Origin: JBGSOV01 sp041738935
GTDB taxonomy: Bacteria > Patescibacteriota > Gracilibacteria > CAIRYL01 > GCA-016699755
DNA: 64,000 nucleotides
NCBI GenBank assembly: GCA_041738935.1
Contig: JBGSOV010000021.1
Coordinates: 310,001 to 374,000 of the forward strand
Direction of reading: 5' to 3'
The notes beneath the pieces were generated by a model. It saw nothing but the letters and a program-made list of their open reading frames with translations. It ran no database searches and was not told where the DNA came from. The translations under genes and the position numbers were made by a program. Below, one piece after another: positions 10,088-18,046 of the stretch. How positions within the stretch are numbered: the first letter of the stretch is position 1; the number at the start of each line of letters is the position of its first letter.

Positions 10088-10686
10088 ATCAACGTCGACC
10101 ATCCCGTTTGTCCATCACCATTTTCGTGAAGTTGTGGATCATCCCAATTGTCGAGTGTTTTGTGAAAGGCACATTCTCGACATTTTTGTACCCACAGGTC
10201 TAATTTTTTATCATCCTCACCTTCCATTTGTGAAAGCTTCCGTGCGAGGAAAAATACATGCGCCTCTTTGGGGCTTTTGGGTGCGCCATAACGCTCACTG
10301 AATTGGAATTTGGTGGTGGCGCGCAGCTGCGCCCAGCTATCACACTTGCGCAGGCATTCGTCAGATCCGATACATTTGCCGTCCGAACGGTAAGCACATT
10401 GATCGCGCGGAAGCGTTTTCCACGGTTGCTCTTCTTCAGTTTTTTCTGCTTGTTGCTGAGGAGGACGAGTGACTGGCGGTGGAGACGAGGAGAATTGCTG
10501 GGGAGGAACTTGCGATGGCGGTGCATGTGTGAATTGTGGATTTTGCTCTGACCTGTTTGCACCAATATGAAGATGAATACCTTGACTAGCAGCAACAGGT
10601 GGCGCTTGTCCCCCAGGTGGTTGAGGAGGGCGCAAATTGCCGTCGGGAGCACGACCCGGATTGGGGATCTGTCCAAAATCGCTCAT
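10084..10686 (-). CDS. Hypothetical protein: proline-rich N-terminus, Cys-rich C-terminus
   Basis: I do not recognise this 200-residue protein. Residues 1-85 are low-complexity Pro/Gln (PPQPPGGQAPP, PPPVTRPPQQQ) and probably disordered. The C-terminal half has six cysteines: CAYRSDGKCIGSDECLRKC, then CRECAFHK. These could bind a metal or cluster. There is no signal peptide or membrane segment. It converges on uppP with a 4-base stop overlap and follows, on the same strand, the frameshifted gene. Confidence 0.65.
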   Translation of the reverse strand: MSDFGQIPNPGRAPDGNLRPPQPPGGQAPPVAASQGIHLHIGANRSEQNPQFTHAPPSQVPPQQFSSSPPPVTRPPQQQAEKTEEEQPWKTLPRDQCAYRSDGKCIGSDECLRKCDSWAQLRATTKFQFSERYGAPKSPKEAHVFFLARKLSQMEGEDDKKLDLWVQKCRECAFHKTLDNWDDPQLHENGDGQTGWSTLI

Positions 10687-10751
10687 TTGGTTTTGATGCA
10701 GAAATTTCTGTTTACTATACAGAAAATCTTACTTTTTTACTAGTAGAAAAC

Positions 10752-11469
10752 TTAGGCTGGGACTGCTGCTGCCAAAAGAGGGTCACCGGCAGCCAACGCG
10801 GCACCGCTAGTTCCCCCACCAAATATTTCGAGACCAGCCAGATTCGCCCAGATTTGCGATGCAACCGAAGAGATAATTGTAATACTCGCCATGGTTGGTT
10901 CGATAGCGCTACTGATGTCAAGAACAAGTCCTGTCGGATCACCCAGTCCGACTAATTCGACTCCGGTTTCTTCGATGGAAGGCAGAGGAATCCCATTCTC
11001 CGTAGCAACGACACTATAAAATTCATTGGAATTTACAAAAGCATCACCATAGCCTGTCGGTGAGTAAAACGATATCCTGACCTTGGAGCGCTGCTTCGAG
11101 CTGTTCGGAAGTACTGAACATATTGGCTGCAAGCTCATTGGGGGCACTGGTTTCTACCGGAGCTGACCATGCGATTGCGCCAGAACCGTCCGGCACTTCG
11201 GTCAAAGTCGAGTCTATGTATCCCCAACCAAATTCTGTTTGTCCGGCAGTATCTTGATAAAAATGCGGAAAATAACTCGTCGGATCCGCAGAAAGCACAA
11301 GGTCGGTTTCGCCAGGTGTTTGAAAAACAGTTTCGGTATGCAAAAGACCATATTTTTCTTGAAGATTTTGCACCCATTCGTATTGTGTCAGCCAGTCGGG
11401 GCCGACAAAGGTTGCTTGTGTTGAGACACCTGTAATTTCCGGGATTTGCTCTAGCATAGTCTTTACCAC
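10752..11469 (-). pseudogene. Unrecognised gene interrupted by a +1 frameshift at an A/T homopolymer
   Basis: Two overlapping frames on the complementary strand together look like one protein of about 238 residues. The first frame (GTG 11469 down to a stop at 11044) encodes an acidic, aromatic-rich sequence ending SEQLEAALQGQDIV before a short tail. The second frame continues naturally as YSPTGYGDAF to a stop at 10752, and its upstream part is just the out-of-frame shadow of the first. Removing one base from the four-A run at 11066-11069 (T4 on the coding strand) joins them as QDIVYSPTGYGDAF. The cause could be an assembly error, a real mutation or phase variation. The C-terminal part is hydrophobic with a small-residue tail (GGTSGAALAAGDP). 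No function is recognised. Confidence 0.55.
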
Positions 11470-11564
11470 ACACTATCAGATAATCCCTTCTTTGCGAGTG
11501 CGTCAAGGGAAATTTGTGGCTTACTAATAACGTATTTTTTGAGTTTTTGCGTGAAACAAACCTG

Positions 11565-12254
11565 CTAATGATTGTGAGCCATTTGCTTCATCTTTTTCGG
11601 ACTCATCATGCCACTTTTGACACCCTTTTTAACAAGAAAATAATTGACCGGCCAAGCTGCAAAAAAACCAATAGTCAGAGAAAAAATCAGAGATGTCCAA
11701 AAAATCGTATCCGTCATGACCGCATTTTTTGCGAATAAGAGATCTACCCCAATAGCGACTACTTCCATGAATACGATACTTGCCGTCTCACTTTCGATTG
11801 CATCTTTGAGAGCTTGCCTAAATGAAGCACCTTCTTGCATCAAGGGACCAATCGTAAGTGCGATACCAAAAATATATGCCAATGCGAACGTAATGCCGAT
11901 CACCCACCAGTTATTGAGGGCAAAAACACCGACCGCAACAAGCACGCCGATGACTTCCCCTGCACCACAACCCGAGTAGCAATGGCAAAGCGAGCGCAGA
12001 CTCTTGCGCGATAATGAGTCATGACTTATCTGTCCCCGACCGGCAAAGAAGTATGTAGCCAAACCGATCAGCCCGGAATAGAGTACGGTCAAAGACCAGA
12101 CGAATTTCATCAATAGTCCAAGAAAAGGATTGTTCTTCCACAAATCCCATATCAAAACTCCCAGACAAATCACAGAAATCCCCAACCAGATCTGCAAGGT
12201 CATGGGGTTTGAAAGAATGCCGCGCAAGACTTCAATAATGTTCTGCATTTCCAC
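11565..12254 (-). CDS. DUF4396-type integral membrane protein
   Basis: A 229-residue protein with about six hydrophobic segments. The central signature HCYSGCGAGEVIGVLV (residues about 90-105) resembles the H-C-x2-G-C-x2-GE motif of DUF4396 membrane proteins, and the tail KSGMMSPKKMKQMAHNH is rich in Met and His. The paired Cys/His and Met/His residues hint at metal or haem handling, but that is inference; the family has no settled role. A GTG or ATG start around 12254 is supported by the lack of other starts. It is unlinked to either neighbour by spacing. Confidence 0.7.
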   Translation of the reverse strand: MEMQNIIEVLRGILSNPMTLQIWLGISVICLGVLIWDLWKNNPFLGLLMKFVWSLTVLYSGLIGLATYFFAGRGQISHDSLSRKSLRSLCHCYSGCGAGEVIGVLVAVGVFALNNWWVIGITFALAYIFGIALTIGPLMQEGASFRQALKDAIESETASIVFMEVVAIGVDLLFAKNAVMTDTIFWTSLIFSLTIGFFAAWPVNYFLVKKGVKSGMMSPKKMKQMAHNH

Positions 12255-12523
12255 TTCTATACATGCAAAATCTACGCCCTTGCATCAAAAATGCAAATGA
12301 TTTTTTGGTTTTATCGAAGGCTGATAGTGCAGATCAAACGCCGGAATAGGTATGCCCGAGCACTCGGGACATCCGTTTCAAGATGTTTTGAAATCAAAAA
12401 ATTGAGCAATTGTGTCAGGTTGATTCCTACTGCTCCTGTAATCCAAATGTTGCGGAGCGAGTGGTCTGCCGACACACTCACTCCGGCAGATGTTCTCCCA
12501 TCAAAGACTCTACCCGGAAACAG
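12255..12523. other. Intergenic region with a small perfect stem-loop
   Basis: No gene is apparent. The only structure is TCTGCCG (12465-12471) and CGGCAGA (12484-12490), a 7-bp perfect inverted repeat around a 12-base loop, itself set inside a weaker GGAGCGAGTG / CACTCACTCC pairing. No T run follows, so it is not a convincing terminator. Confidence 0.4.
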
Positions 12524-12946
12524 TCAGGTGAAATATGAGAAATGATGACATGAAATTTTCATATTATTTTGAAGATAAAAGCGATGTGCTTCAAACTTTT
12601 GTACTTCCGAATCCAAAACGACTTGCCGAATTTTATGCTGTACTGCAAAGGCAAATATCCAATCAAGAAGTGCTTTGCCATATCCTTTGGATCGGTGTTT
12701 TGCATCTGTTACCAAATCATCCAGATAGAGATATTTTCCATTCCCGAGATTTTCACATACATGAAATCCAGATACAGCAACAACGACAGAACTTTTTTCG
12801 ATATATAATAAGTAAAACTTTTCTTTCATTAGCTTTTTGATTTGTGTAACAAAACTTTCTTCTACGAGATGCGGATGAAGTTGGCGCATAATCGGATAAC
12901 ATTTCATGATTTCATCATCATTAACAGCTACTTTGACTTGTTTCAT
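12524..12946 (-). CDS. GNAT family N-acetyltransferase
   Basis: A 140-residue single-domain GNAT protein, which would transfer an acetyl group from acetyl-CoA to an amine. The acetyl-CoA pyrophosphate loop appears as DAKHRSKGYGKALLDW (residues about 82-97, R-x2-G-x-G-K), preceded by the beta-4 strand YLYLDDLVT. The C-terminal HRFYLQNNMK matches the usual 'A-x-x-FY-x-x-x-GF' region. The substrate is unknown. It lies downstream of dnaK on the same strand but beyond the dnaK terminator, so it should have its own promoter. Confidence 0.85.
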   Translation of the reverse strand: MKQVKVAVNDDEIMKCYPIMRQLHPHLVEESFVTQIKKLMKEKFYLLYIEKSSVVVAVSGFHVCENLGNGKYLYLDDLVTDAKHRSKGYGKALLDWIFAFAVQHKIRQVVLDSEVQKFEAHRFYLQNNMKISCHHFSYFT

Positions 12947-12958
12947 TCTTCAATTGAT

Positions 12959-12984
12959 AGAAAAAGCCCCCTTTCGGGGGCTTT
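12959..12984 (-). terminator. Rho-independent terminator after dnaK
   Basis: On the complementary strand AAAGCCCCC-GAAA-GGGGGCTTTTT forms a G/C-rich stem with a GAAA tetraloop and a U run. It starts 5 bp past the dnaK stop. Confidence 0.92.
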
Positions 12985-12988
12985 GGTC

Positions 12989-14923
12989 TTACTTCTTTTC
13001 TTCGTCGTCTTTTTTCTCTTCCTCTTTTTCTCTTTCCTTTTCATCGACGACTTCGGCATCTTCGACGGATTCGTCACTGTCTTTTTTCTCTTCATCACCA
13101 CCTGTGTCCGCTTCTTTTGATGCTGCTTCGTACATGGCCGCGCCGGCATTTTGCAGATGTTTCATCAGTTCTTCCGAAGCTTTTTCGTACTCGTCTTTGT
13201 CGGCGTCTTCTTTTTCCATCACCTTTTTCGCTTCGGCAACGGCAGTGTTAACTTCTTCGATGAGCTTTTCGTCGATCTTGTCCTTCGCTTCTTCGGCGAG
13301 TTTTTCACCTTGGAAGATCTCGGAATCGAGCTTGTTCTTTGCTTCGATTAGTTCGCGCTTCTTTTTGTCCTCTTCAGCGTGCACTTCGGCATCTTTGCGC
13401 ATTTGCTCGATTTCTTCATCACTTAGTCCGCTACTGCCTTTGATGGTAATGTGACTCACTTTGCCGGTTGCCTTGTCTTTGGCAGAAACCTTGAGAATGC
13501 CGTTCGCATCAAGATCAAAAGTCACTTCGATTTGCGGTACACCGCGTGGTGCTGGCGGAATTCCATCGAGCATAAAGTGTCCGAGCGATTTGTTGTCCGC
13601 CGCCATTTCGCGTTCGCCCTGAACAATATGGACATCAACCGAAGGCTGATGATCGGCAGCGGTCGAGAAGACTTGCGATTTGCTCGTCGGAATCGTGGTA
13701 TTGCGTTCGATGACTTTGGTCGCAACGCCACCCAAGGTTTCGATACCGAGCGAAAGTGGCGTCACATCAAGGAGGACGATATCTTTAACATCGCCGCGCA
13801 AGACGCCGCCTTGGATCGCCGCACCAATTGCTACGACTTCATCTGGATTGATTCCCTTGTGTGGTTCTTTGCCAAAGAAGCCTTTGACCGCATTCTGCAC
13901 CGCCGGCATACGTGTCATTCCGCCCACAAGCACGACTTCGTCAATATCCTTTGGATCAAATTTGGCATCTTTGAGCGCTTTTTTACACGGTTCGAGCGAG
14001 CGTTTCACAAGGTCAGAAGTTAACGCTTCGAGTTTGGCGCGCGTCAATTTGACGACCAAATGTTTTGGTCCAGTATCTGTTGCTGTAATAAACGGCAAAT
14101 TGATTTCGGTTTCTTGCGCGGAAGAAAGCTCAATTTTGGCTTTTTCGGCGGCTTCTTTGATACGCTGAACCGCCATTACATCTTTGCTGAGATCAACGCC
14201 TTCGTCTTTTTGAAATTGCTCAATCAACCAGTCGATGATGACTTGGTCAAAATCGTCACCACCCAAATGTGTATCGCCGTTGGTAGAAATTACTTCGAAC
14301 ACACCATCACCGAGTTCCATAATCGAAATATCAAAGGTTCCGCCACCAAGGTCGAAGACAGCAATCTTTTCGCTTTTGCCTTTTTTGTCGAGTCCGTAGG
14401 CGAGCGCCGCGGCAGTCGGCTCGTTAATAATGCGTTCGACTTCGAGCCCGGCAATCTTGCCGGCATCTTTGGTCGCTTGGCGCTGTGCATCGTTAAAATA
14501 TGCCGGAACGGTAATGACCGCTTTTGTGACTTCTTCACCAAGAAACGCCTCCGCATCAGCTTTGAGCTTTTGCAAAACGATTGCGCTGATTTCTTCTGGT
14601 CGAACTTCTTTGCCTTCAAATTCGATAAAAGCATCTTTGCCTTTTCCTTCTTTTACTTTGAACGGCATATTTTCGGCTTCTTTTTTAATTTCGGTATATT
14701 TGTGACCGATAAAGCGCTTTGCCGAAAAAATCGTGCCCGTTGGATTGGTGACCGCTTGGCGCTTGGCAGTGACACCAACAAGGCGCTCTTTACCTTTGGC
14801 AGCAACAATTGAGGGTGTTGTGCGGTTGCCTTCCGAGTTTGGGATTACGGTTGGCTCCCCTCCTTCCATCACGGCGACACAGCTATTTGTTGTTCCGAGG
14901 TCGATTCCTATAATTTTTGACAT
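12989..14923 (-). CDS. dnaK: Molecular chaperone DnaK (Hsp70)
   Basis: A full-length 644-residue Hsp70. The nucleotide-binding domain begins MSKIIGIDLGTTNSCVAV, with the later phosphate-2 loop (AVFDLGGGTFDISI) and the VVLVGGMTRMPAVQ motif. The linker (VKDIVLLDVTPLSLGIET) leads to the substrate-binding domain and helical lid. The last ~30 residues are a highly acidic, Lys/Glu-rich tail that lacks the canonical EEVD-like or DAEFEEV ending. grpE, dnaJ and hrcA are not adjacent. Instead a lipoprotein gene and a DUF2188 gene lie 30 bp and 318 bp upstream on the same strand. With no room for a separate promoter, dnaK is probably transcribed from the CIRCE-controlled promoter at about 15484-15524. 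Confidence 0.98.
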   Translation of the reverse strand: MSKIIGIDLGTTNSCVAVMEGGEPTVIPNSEGNRTTPSIVAAKGKERLVGVTAKRQAVTNPTGTIFSAKRFIGHKYTEIKKEAENMPFKVKEGKGKDAFIEFEGKEVRPEEISAIVLQKLKADAEAFLGEEVTKAVITVPAYFNDAQRQATKDAGKIAGLEVERIINEPTAAALAYGLDKKGKSEKIAVFDLGGGTFDISIMELGDGVFEVISTNGDTHLGGDDFDQVIIDWLIEQFQKDEGVDLSKDVMAVQRIKEAAEKAKIELSSAQETEINLPFITATDTGPKHLVVKLTRAKLEALTSDLVKRSLEPCKKALKDAKFDPKDIDEVVLVGGMTRMPAVQNAVKGFFGKEPHKGINPDEVVAIGAAIQGGVLRGDVKDIVLLDVTPLSLGIETLGGVATKVIERNTTIPTSKSQVFSTAADHQPSVDVHIVQGEREMAADNKSLGHFMLDGIPPAPRGVPQIEVTFDLDANGILKVSAKDKATGKVSHITIKGSSGLSDEEIEQMRKDAEVHAEEDKKKRELIEAKNKLDSEIFQGEKLAEEAKDKIDEKLIEEVNTAVAEAKKVMEKEDADKDEYEKASEELMKHLQNAGAAMYEAASKEADTGGDEEKKDSDESVEDAEVVDEKEREKEEEKKDDEEKK

Positions 14924-14953
14924 AATATTTAAAAAAAGAAATTTTATTCGTCA

Positions 14954-15226
14954 TTATTTTTCAAGCCATTCACCAGAAAAAACTTCCCTAACATCATCGT
15001 CATCACTTCCAATATTGTAAACACATGTTTGATAATGGGTGCTATAGTAAGCGTTGGGAGATGTGTCCTCAAGGTAACCATTCCGCAGATATACTCCCTC
15101 TTCAAACTTTTCTTTAGCAATTTTTGAACATTCAATATTTGCATCGAGCAGTTCTTGCTCTGACATTCCCGAATTGCAGCCAGAGAGAATTAATGAAGCC
15201 ATTATAAATGTTGTTAATTTCAGCAT
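14954..15226 (-). CDS. Small lipoprotein in the dnaK operon
   Basis: A 90-residue protein with a classic lipoprotein signal: MLKLTTFIMASLILSGC, cysteine at 17 after LSG. The mature part (about 73 residues) is acidic with two further cysteines (IECSK, QTCVY) that might form a disulfide, and a C-terminal SGEWLEK. I recognise no family. It lies 15 bp after the DUF2188 gene and 30 bp before dnaK on the same strand, so it should be co-expressed with them under heat-shock control. An envelope lipoprotein inside a dnaK operon is unusual. Confidence 0.75.
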   Translation of the reverse strand: MLKLTTFIMASLILSGCNSGMSEQELLDANIECSKIAKEKFEEGVYLRNGYLEDTSPNAYYSTHYQTCVYNIGSDDDDVREVFSGEWLEK

Positions 15227-15241
15227 GTGAGATGAGAAGTG

Positions 15242-15463
15242 TTATCCTTTTGGAGGAAAAGGGTCGTTTCCATAGCTGTCCCTTGCCCTTATTTGTCCAT
15301 TTTCACCATGAATTAATAGTTCTGACTCTTGGTTTCTTGCAATATCACGAGCATGTACTATTGCTTCTCTTTGAGTAGAATGAATCGAGGTCGCGTTTTT
15401 ATTACCTGCACCTTTTACAGCCCAATCATCCCCACGAGGTACTACATGCTGATTTTTTCCCAT
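15242..15463 (-). CDS. DUF2188 family protein
   Basis: A 73-residue protein that matches DUF2188 over its whole length: it starts GKNQHVVPRGDDWAVKGAGN, has a central STQREAIVHARDIARNQ helix, and ends with the family hallmark DSYGNDPFPPKG. DUF2188 proteins are small, widespread and of unknown function. The start at ATG 15463 excludes nine poorly fitting upstream residues that would overlap the operator. It is the first gene after CIRCE 1 (operator edge 21 bp upstream) and so the leader gene of the presumed dnaK operon. Confidence 0.9.
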   Translation of the reverse strand: MGKNQHVVPRGDDWAVKGAGNKNATSIHSTQREAIVHARDIARNQESELLIHGENGQIRARDSYGNDPFPPKG

Positions 15464-15483
15464 ATGTTTTTCAAAACAGAAAT

Positions 15484-15524
15484 TTAGCACTCTCTATTTT
15501 AGAGTGCTAATTTTTATCAGTCAA
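15484..15524 (-). promoter_or_regulatory. CIRCE operator overlapping a sigma70 promoter (dnaK operon)
   Basis: TTAGCACTC (15484-15492), nine bases, GAGTGCTAA (15502-15510) is a perfect CIRCE, the binding site of the heat-shock repressor HrcA. On the complementary strand the promoter is TTGACT (15519-15524), 17 bp, TAAAAT (15496-15501), so the -10 box lies in the CIRCE spacer. HrcA binding would block RNA polymerase directly. Confidence 0.96.
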
Positions 15525-15609
15525 GTATTTTTTTATAAATGAGGAAGAAACACTACGATTTTTTCACAGCAAAAATACTGGTTTGTTGATACGCAGCAAT
15601 AAAGGCGAT

Positions 15610-15972
15610 TTACGAAATAGCTGTCCGCGAGCTGGTAGCAAGAACGCCATTTTGTTTGCGCTGCGAAAGCAACTGGTCACGCTCGGATTGTCGGCGGACG
15701 AGTTCTTCGAGAACGACAGTTTCGATATCAAACGCTCCATGACAGGTCTCGAAGTTGGTAAAACCGCTCATTTGCGTATCGAACAAAAACTTCAGCTTTT
15801 CGGTTTCGTTGCGAAATTTTTTGACTTCGCCTTTGACCACGACAAAATCTTCTTGCTGGGCTGTCTGATACGCCACCACCAAACCGAGTTCGTTCGAATC
15901 TTCGCGTACCATGACTTTGAAGATTTTTGCTGGGAGCGATGCTGCCTGCGGTGTTTCGACAAAATTTTTCAT
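15610..15972 (-). CDS. Hypothetical protein with its own CIRCE promoter
   Basis: I do not recognise this 120-residue soluble protein. The first half is probably mixed alpha/beta (LPAKIFKVMVRED, LGLVVAYQTAQQEDFVVVKGEV), and the second half is a charged helix (ETVVLEELVRRQSERDQLL) with a short Ser/Thr tail. There is no signal peptide or membrane segment. The start is ATG 15970-15972, about 22 bases after the predicted transcription start of the CIRCE 2 promoter. No terminator separates it from the next CIRCE promoter, so read-through into the dnaK operon is possible. By its operator it should be a heat-shock protein. Confidence 0.75.
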   Translation of the reverse strand: MKNFVETPQAASLPAKIFKVMVREDSNELGLVVAYQTAQQEDFVVVKGEVKKFRNETEKLKFLFDTQMSGFTNFETCHGAFDIETVVLEELVRRQSERDQLLSQRKQNGVLATSSRTAIS

Positions 15973-15988
15973 GTGATGAGGAGAGATG

Positions 15989-16029
15989 CTGGCACTCTTG
16001 ATTTTAGAGTGCTAATTTCTGCCAGTCAA
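15989..16029 (-). promoter_or_regulatory. Second CIRCE operator overlapping a sigma70 promoter
   Basis: On the complementary strand TTGACT (16024-16029), 17 bp, TAAAAT (16001-16006) overlaps a CIRCE with half-sites at 16007-16015 (GAGTGCTAA on the + strand, perfect) and 15989-15997 (CTGGCACTC, two changes from consensus), nine bases apart. The design is the same as the operator at 15484-15524, pointing to HrcA control of the 120-residue gene. Confidence 0.93.
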
Positions 16030-16243
16030 GATAATCTTGTACAAATCTTTCGCTTCTACATTTGCAAAAGCATCAATACTTGTAAAGTCCAAAATCGTGC
16101 AAAAATCTCTAACAAAATACAAGAGGAAATTTATTCATACAATAATATTGCTACTTGTCACTTAACAGAGCGCCGCAGAGTGGCGACTTGCTTGCTGAAT
16201 CAGCAGTGTTTCTGGCACAATGCCTTTCGATATTTGCCATGAT

Positions 16244-16528
16244 ATGATTGATGAAGCTCTCGTGCAAAAACTTGCCACACTCGCGCGACTCGGCTTGACC
16301 AAAACAGAAGTCGAAAAATTTACCCATCAACTCGATGATATTCTCGGTTTTTTTGAAAAACTAGCAGAAGTCGATACCGCTGGCGTCGAGCCGATTGCGC
16401 AGATCACAGGACTCGCGGATATTACGCGTCCGGACACTGTGGAAGAGAGTTCGATCGCGCATGAATTGCTCGAATGTTCGCCACTTGGTATCAGTAAAAA
16501 CCATATTCGCGCCCAAAAAACTCTCTAA
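16244..16528 (+). CDS. gatC: Asp-tRNA(Asn)/Glu-tRNA(Gln) amidotransferase subunit C
   Basis: A 94-residue GatC, the small subunit that holds GatA and GatB together. It begins MIDEALVQKLATLARLGLT, followed by the family motif FTHQLDDILGFFEKLAEVDT and the extended tail with LLECSPLG. Usual length. ATG 16244 matches the family start better than the in-frame ATG 16220. gatA follows after 7 bp; gatB is not in the window. Confidence 0.93.
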   Translation: MIDEALVQKLATLARLGLTKTEVEKFTHQLDDILGFFEKLAEVDTAGVEPIAQITGLADITRPDTVEESSIAHELLECSPLGISKNHIRAQKTL

Positions 16529-16535
16529 CAATTTT

Positions 16536-17948
16536 ATGAATTCAATCACCTCTCTCCTCAATGAACTCCGCTCCGGCAAGACCTCTGCCACCGAAGTCAC
16601 CAAAAACTATCTGGCGAAAATCAAGGATTCGTCACTCAATGCGTATATCACCGTTACGGAACAAGCAGCGCTCGCCAAAGCCGCCGAGTTTGATGCCGCA
16701 AAAGATTTTAGCAAACCGCTCGCCGGAATTCCGATCGCGGTTAAAGATATTGTGTGCACGAAAGGTGTCAAGACGACCGCTGCAAGCAAAATGCTTGCCG
16801 ATTTTGTGCCGCCGTATTCGGCGACCGTCTGGGAAAAACTCGAGAATGCCGGTGCGATCCTTCTCGGGAAGACGAATTGTGACGAATTTGCGATGGGTTC
16901 TTCGACCGAGAATTCCGCTTTTGGCACGACGAAAAATCCGCACGACGAGAGCCGCGTTCCCGGTGGCAGTTCCGGCGGCAGCGCCGCGGCAGTCGCTGGG
17001 GAAGAATGTGTCTTTGCGATTGGAACAGATACCGGCGGTTCGATCCGCCAACCGGCGAATTTTTGCGGCTGTACCGGACTCAAAGTGACCTACGGCAGAG
17101 TCTCGCGTTACGGCGTAATGGCATACGCGAGTAGTTTTGATACGATTGGTCCACTCACCAACTCCGTTGCTGATGCAGCGGCAGTCCTCGAAGTGATTGC
17201 TGGCGAAGACAAGCGCGATGCGACGACTCCTGATATTGCTGTTCCTGCCTATTCGAAGCACTTGGAAGACCCGATCCAAGGGAAAAAAATCGGTCTCCCA
17301 AAAGAGTTTTTTAACGCGGTGGGGTTTGATCCGCGCATCAAAGCCGCTTGTGAAGATGCAGCGAAATTATTGGAAAAACGCGGCGCAAAAATCGTAGAAG
17401 TCTCGTTGCCGCTGACCGATTATGCGATTCCAACCTATTATCTGCTCGTCAAAGCGGAAGCGAGTACCAACATGGCACGCTACGACGGCATCCGCTTCGG
17501 ACATAGCGAAACCGGCAAAGACCTGACCGAGTCGTATATGGCATCACGCCAAGCCTTCGGTGACGAGGTCAAACGTGCGATCATGATGGGAACCTTCACG
17601 CTGTCGTCCGGCTATGTCGATGCCTATTACAAAAAAGCCGCCGCCGTGCGCGCCAAGATGAAGCAAGATTACGACCGCGCTTTTGAGCAAGTCGATGCGC
17701 TGCTCGCGCCGGTCTCCCCTACTTTGCCGTTCAAATTCGGTGACAAAGTCGATGATCCGTTGCAGATGTACTTGGCGGATATTTTTACAGTAACGGCAAA
17801 TACCGTCGGTATTCCGTCCCTTGCTGTCCCAACCGGAAAAATCGATAATCTACCGACAGGAGTGCAGATCATGGGGAAGCAATTTGACGAAGCCGGGATT
17901 TTGAATCTTGGTTGGCATTTGGAGCAGGAGGCGGGATTTGGTAATTAG
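16536..17948 (+). CDS. gatA: Asp-tRNA(Asn)/Glu-tRNA(Gln) amidotransferase subunit A
   Basis: A 470-residue amidase-signature protein that releases ammonia from glutamine so that GatB can convert misacylated Glu-tRNA(Gln) or Asp-tRNA(Asn). The Ser-cisSer-Lys triad is complete: Lys70 (IAVKDIV), Ser145 in VPGGSSGGSAA and Ser169 in TDTGGSIRQPA. The spacings (75 and 24) are the family's. The substrate-binding segment SRYGVMAYASSFDTIGP follows. ATG 16536 is the first start consistent with family alignments; the frame itself is open further upstream through gatC. The gatC-gatA order with a 7-bp gap indicates one transcript. Confidence 0.97.
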   Translation: MNSITSLLNELRSGKTSATEVTKNYLAKIKDSSLNAYITVTEQAALAKAAEFDAAKDFSKPLAGIPIAVKDIVCTKGVKTTAASKMLADFVPPYSATVWEKLENAGAILLGKTNCDEFAMGSSTENSAFGTTKNPHDESRVPGGSSGGSAAAVAGEECVFAIGTDTGGSIRQPANFCGCTGLKVTYGRVSRYGVMAYASSFDTIGPLTNSVADAAAVLEVIAGEDKRDATTPDIAVPAYSKHLEDPIQGKKIGLPKEFFNAVGFDPRIKAACEDAAKLLEKRGAKIVEVSLPLTDYAIPTYYLLVKAEASTNMARYDGIRFGHSETGKDLTESYMASRQAFGDEVKRAIMMGTFTLSSGYVDAYYKKAAAVRAKMKQDYDRAFEQVDALLAPVSPTLPFKFGDKVDDPLQMYLADIFTVTANTVGIPSLAVPTGKIDNLPTGVQIMGKQFDEAGILNLGWHLEQEAGFGN

Positions 17949-18004
17949 TTCGTATTATGTACAAAAGTTTGTTAATTTTACGAAAACATTTCGCATATAA
18001 ACGA

Positions 18005-18028
18005 GTTAGGCGATGTATCATGGCAATA
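18005..18028 (+). repeat. Left arm of a perfect 24-bp inverted repeat
   Basis: The arm starts GTTAGGCGATG and ends GGCAATA. Its exact reverse complement lies at 18555-18578. The arms bracket one lipoprotein gene; the flanking bases do not extend the match. Confidence 0.95.
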
Positions 18029-18046
18029 ATTCTTAATCAAAATTTT

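Noticed and set aside
11044..11147. Programmed +1 frameshift
   Set aside because: No slippery site or downstream structure was recognisable; a homopolymer error or mutation is simpler.
13451..14812. Long complementary frames opposite dnaK (190 and 250 codons)
   Set aside because: Antisense shadows caused by the codon bias of dnaK; the products resemble nothing.
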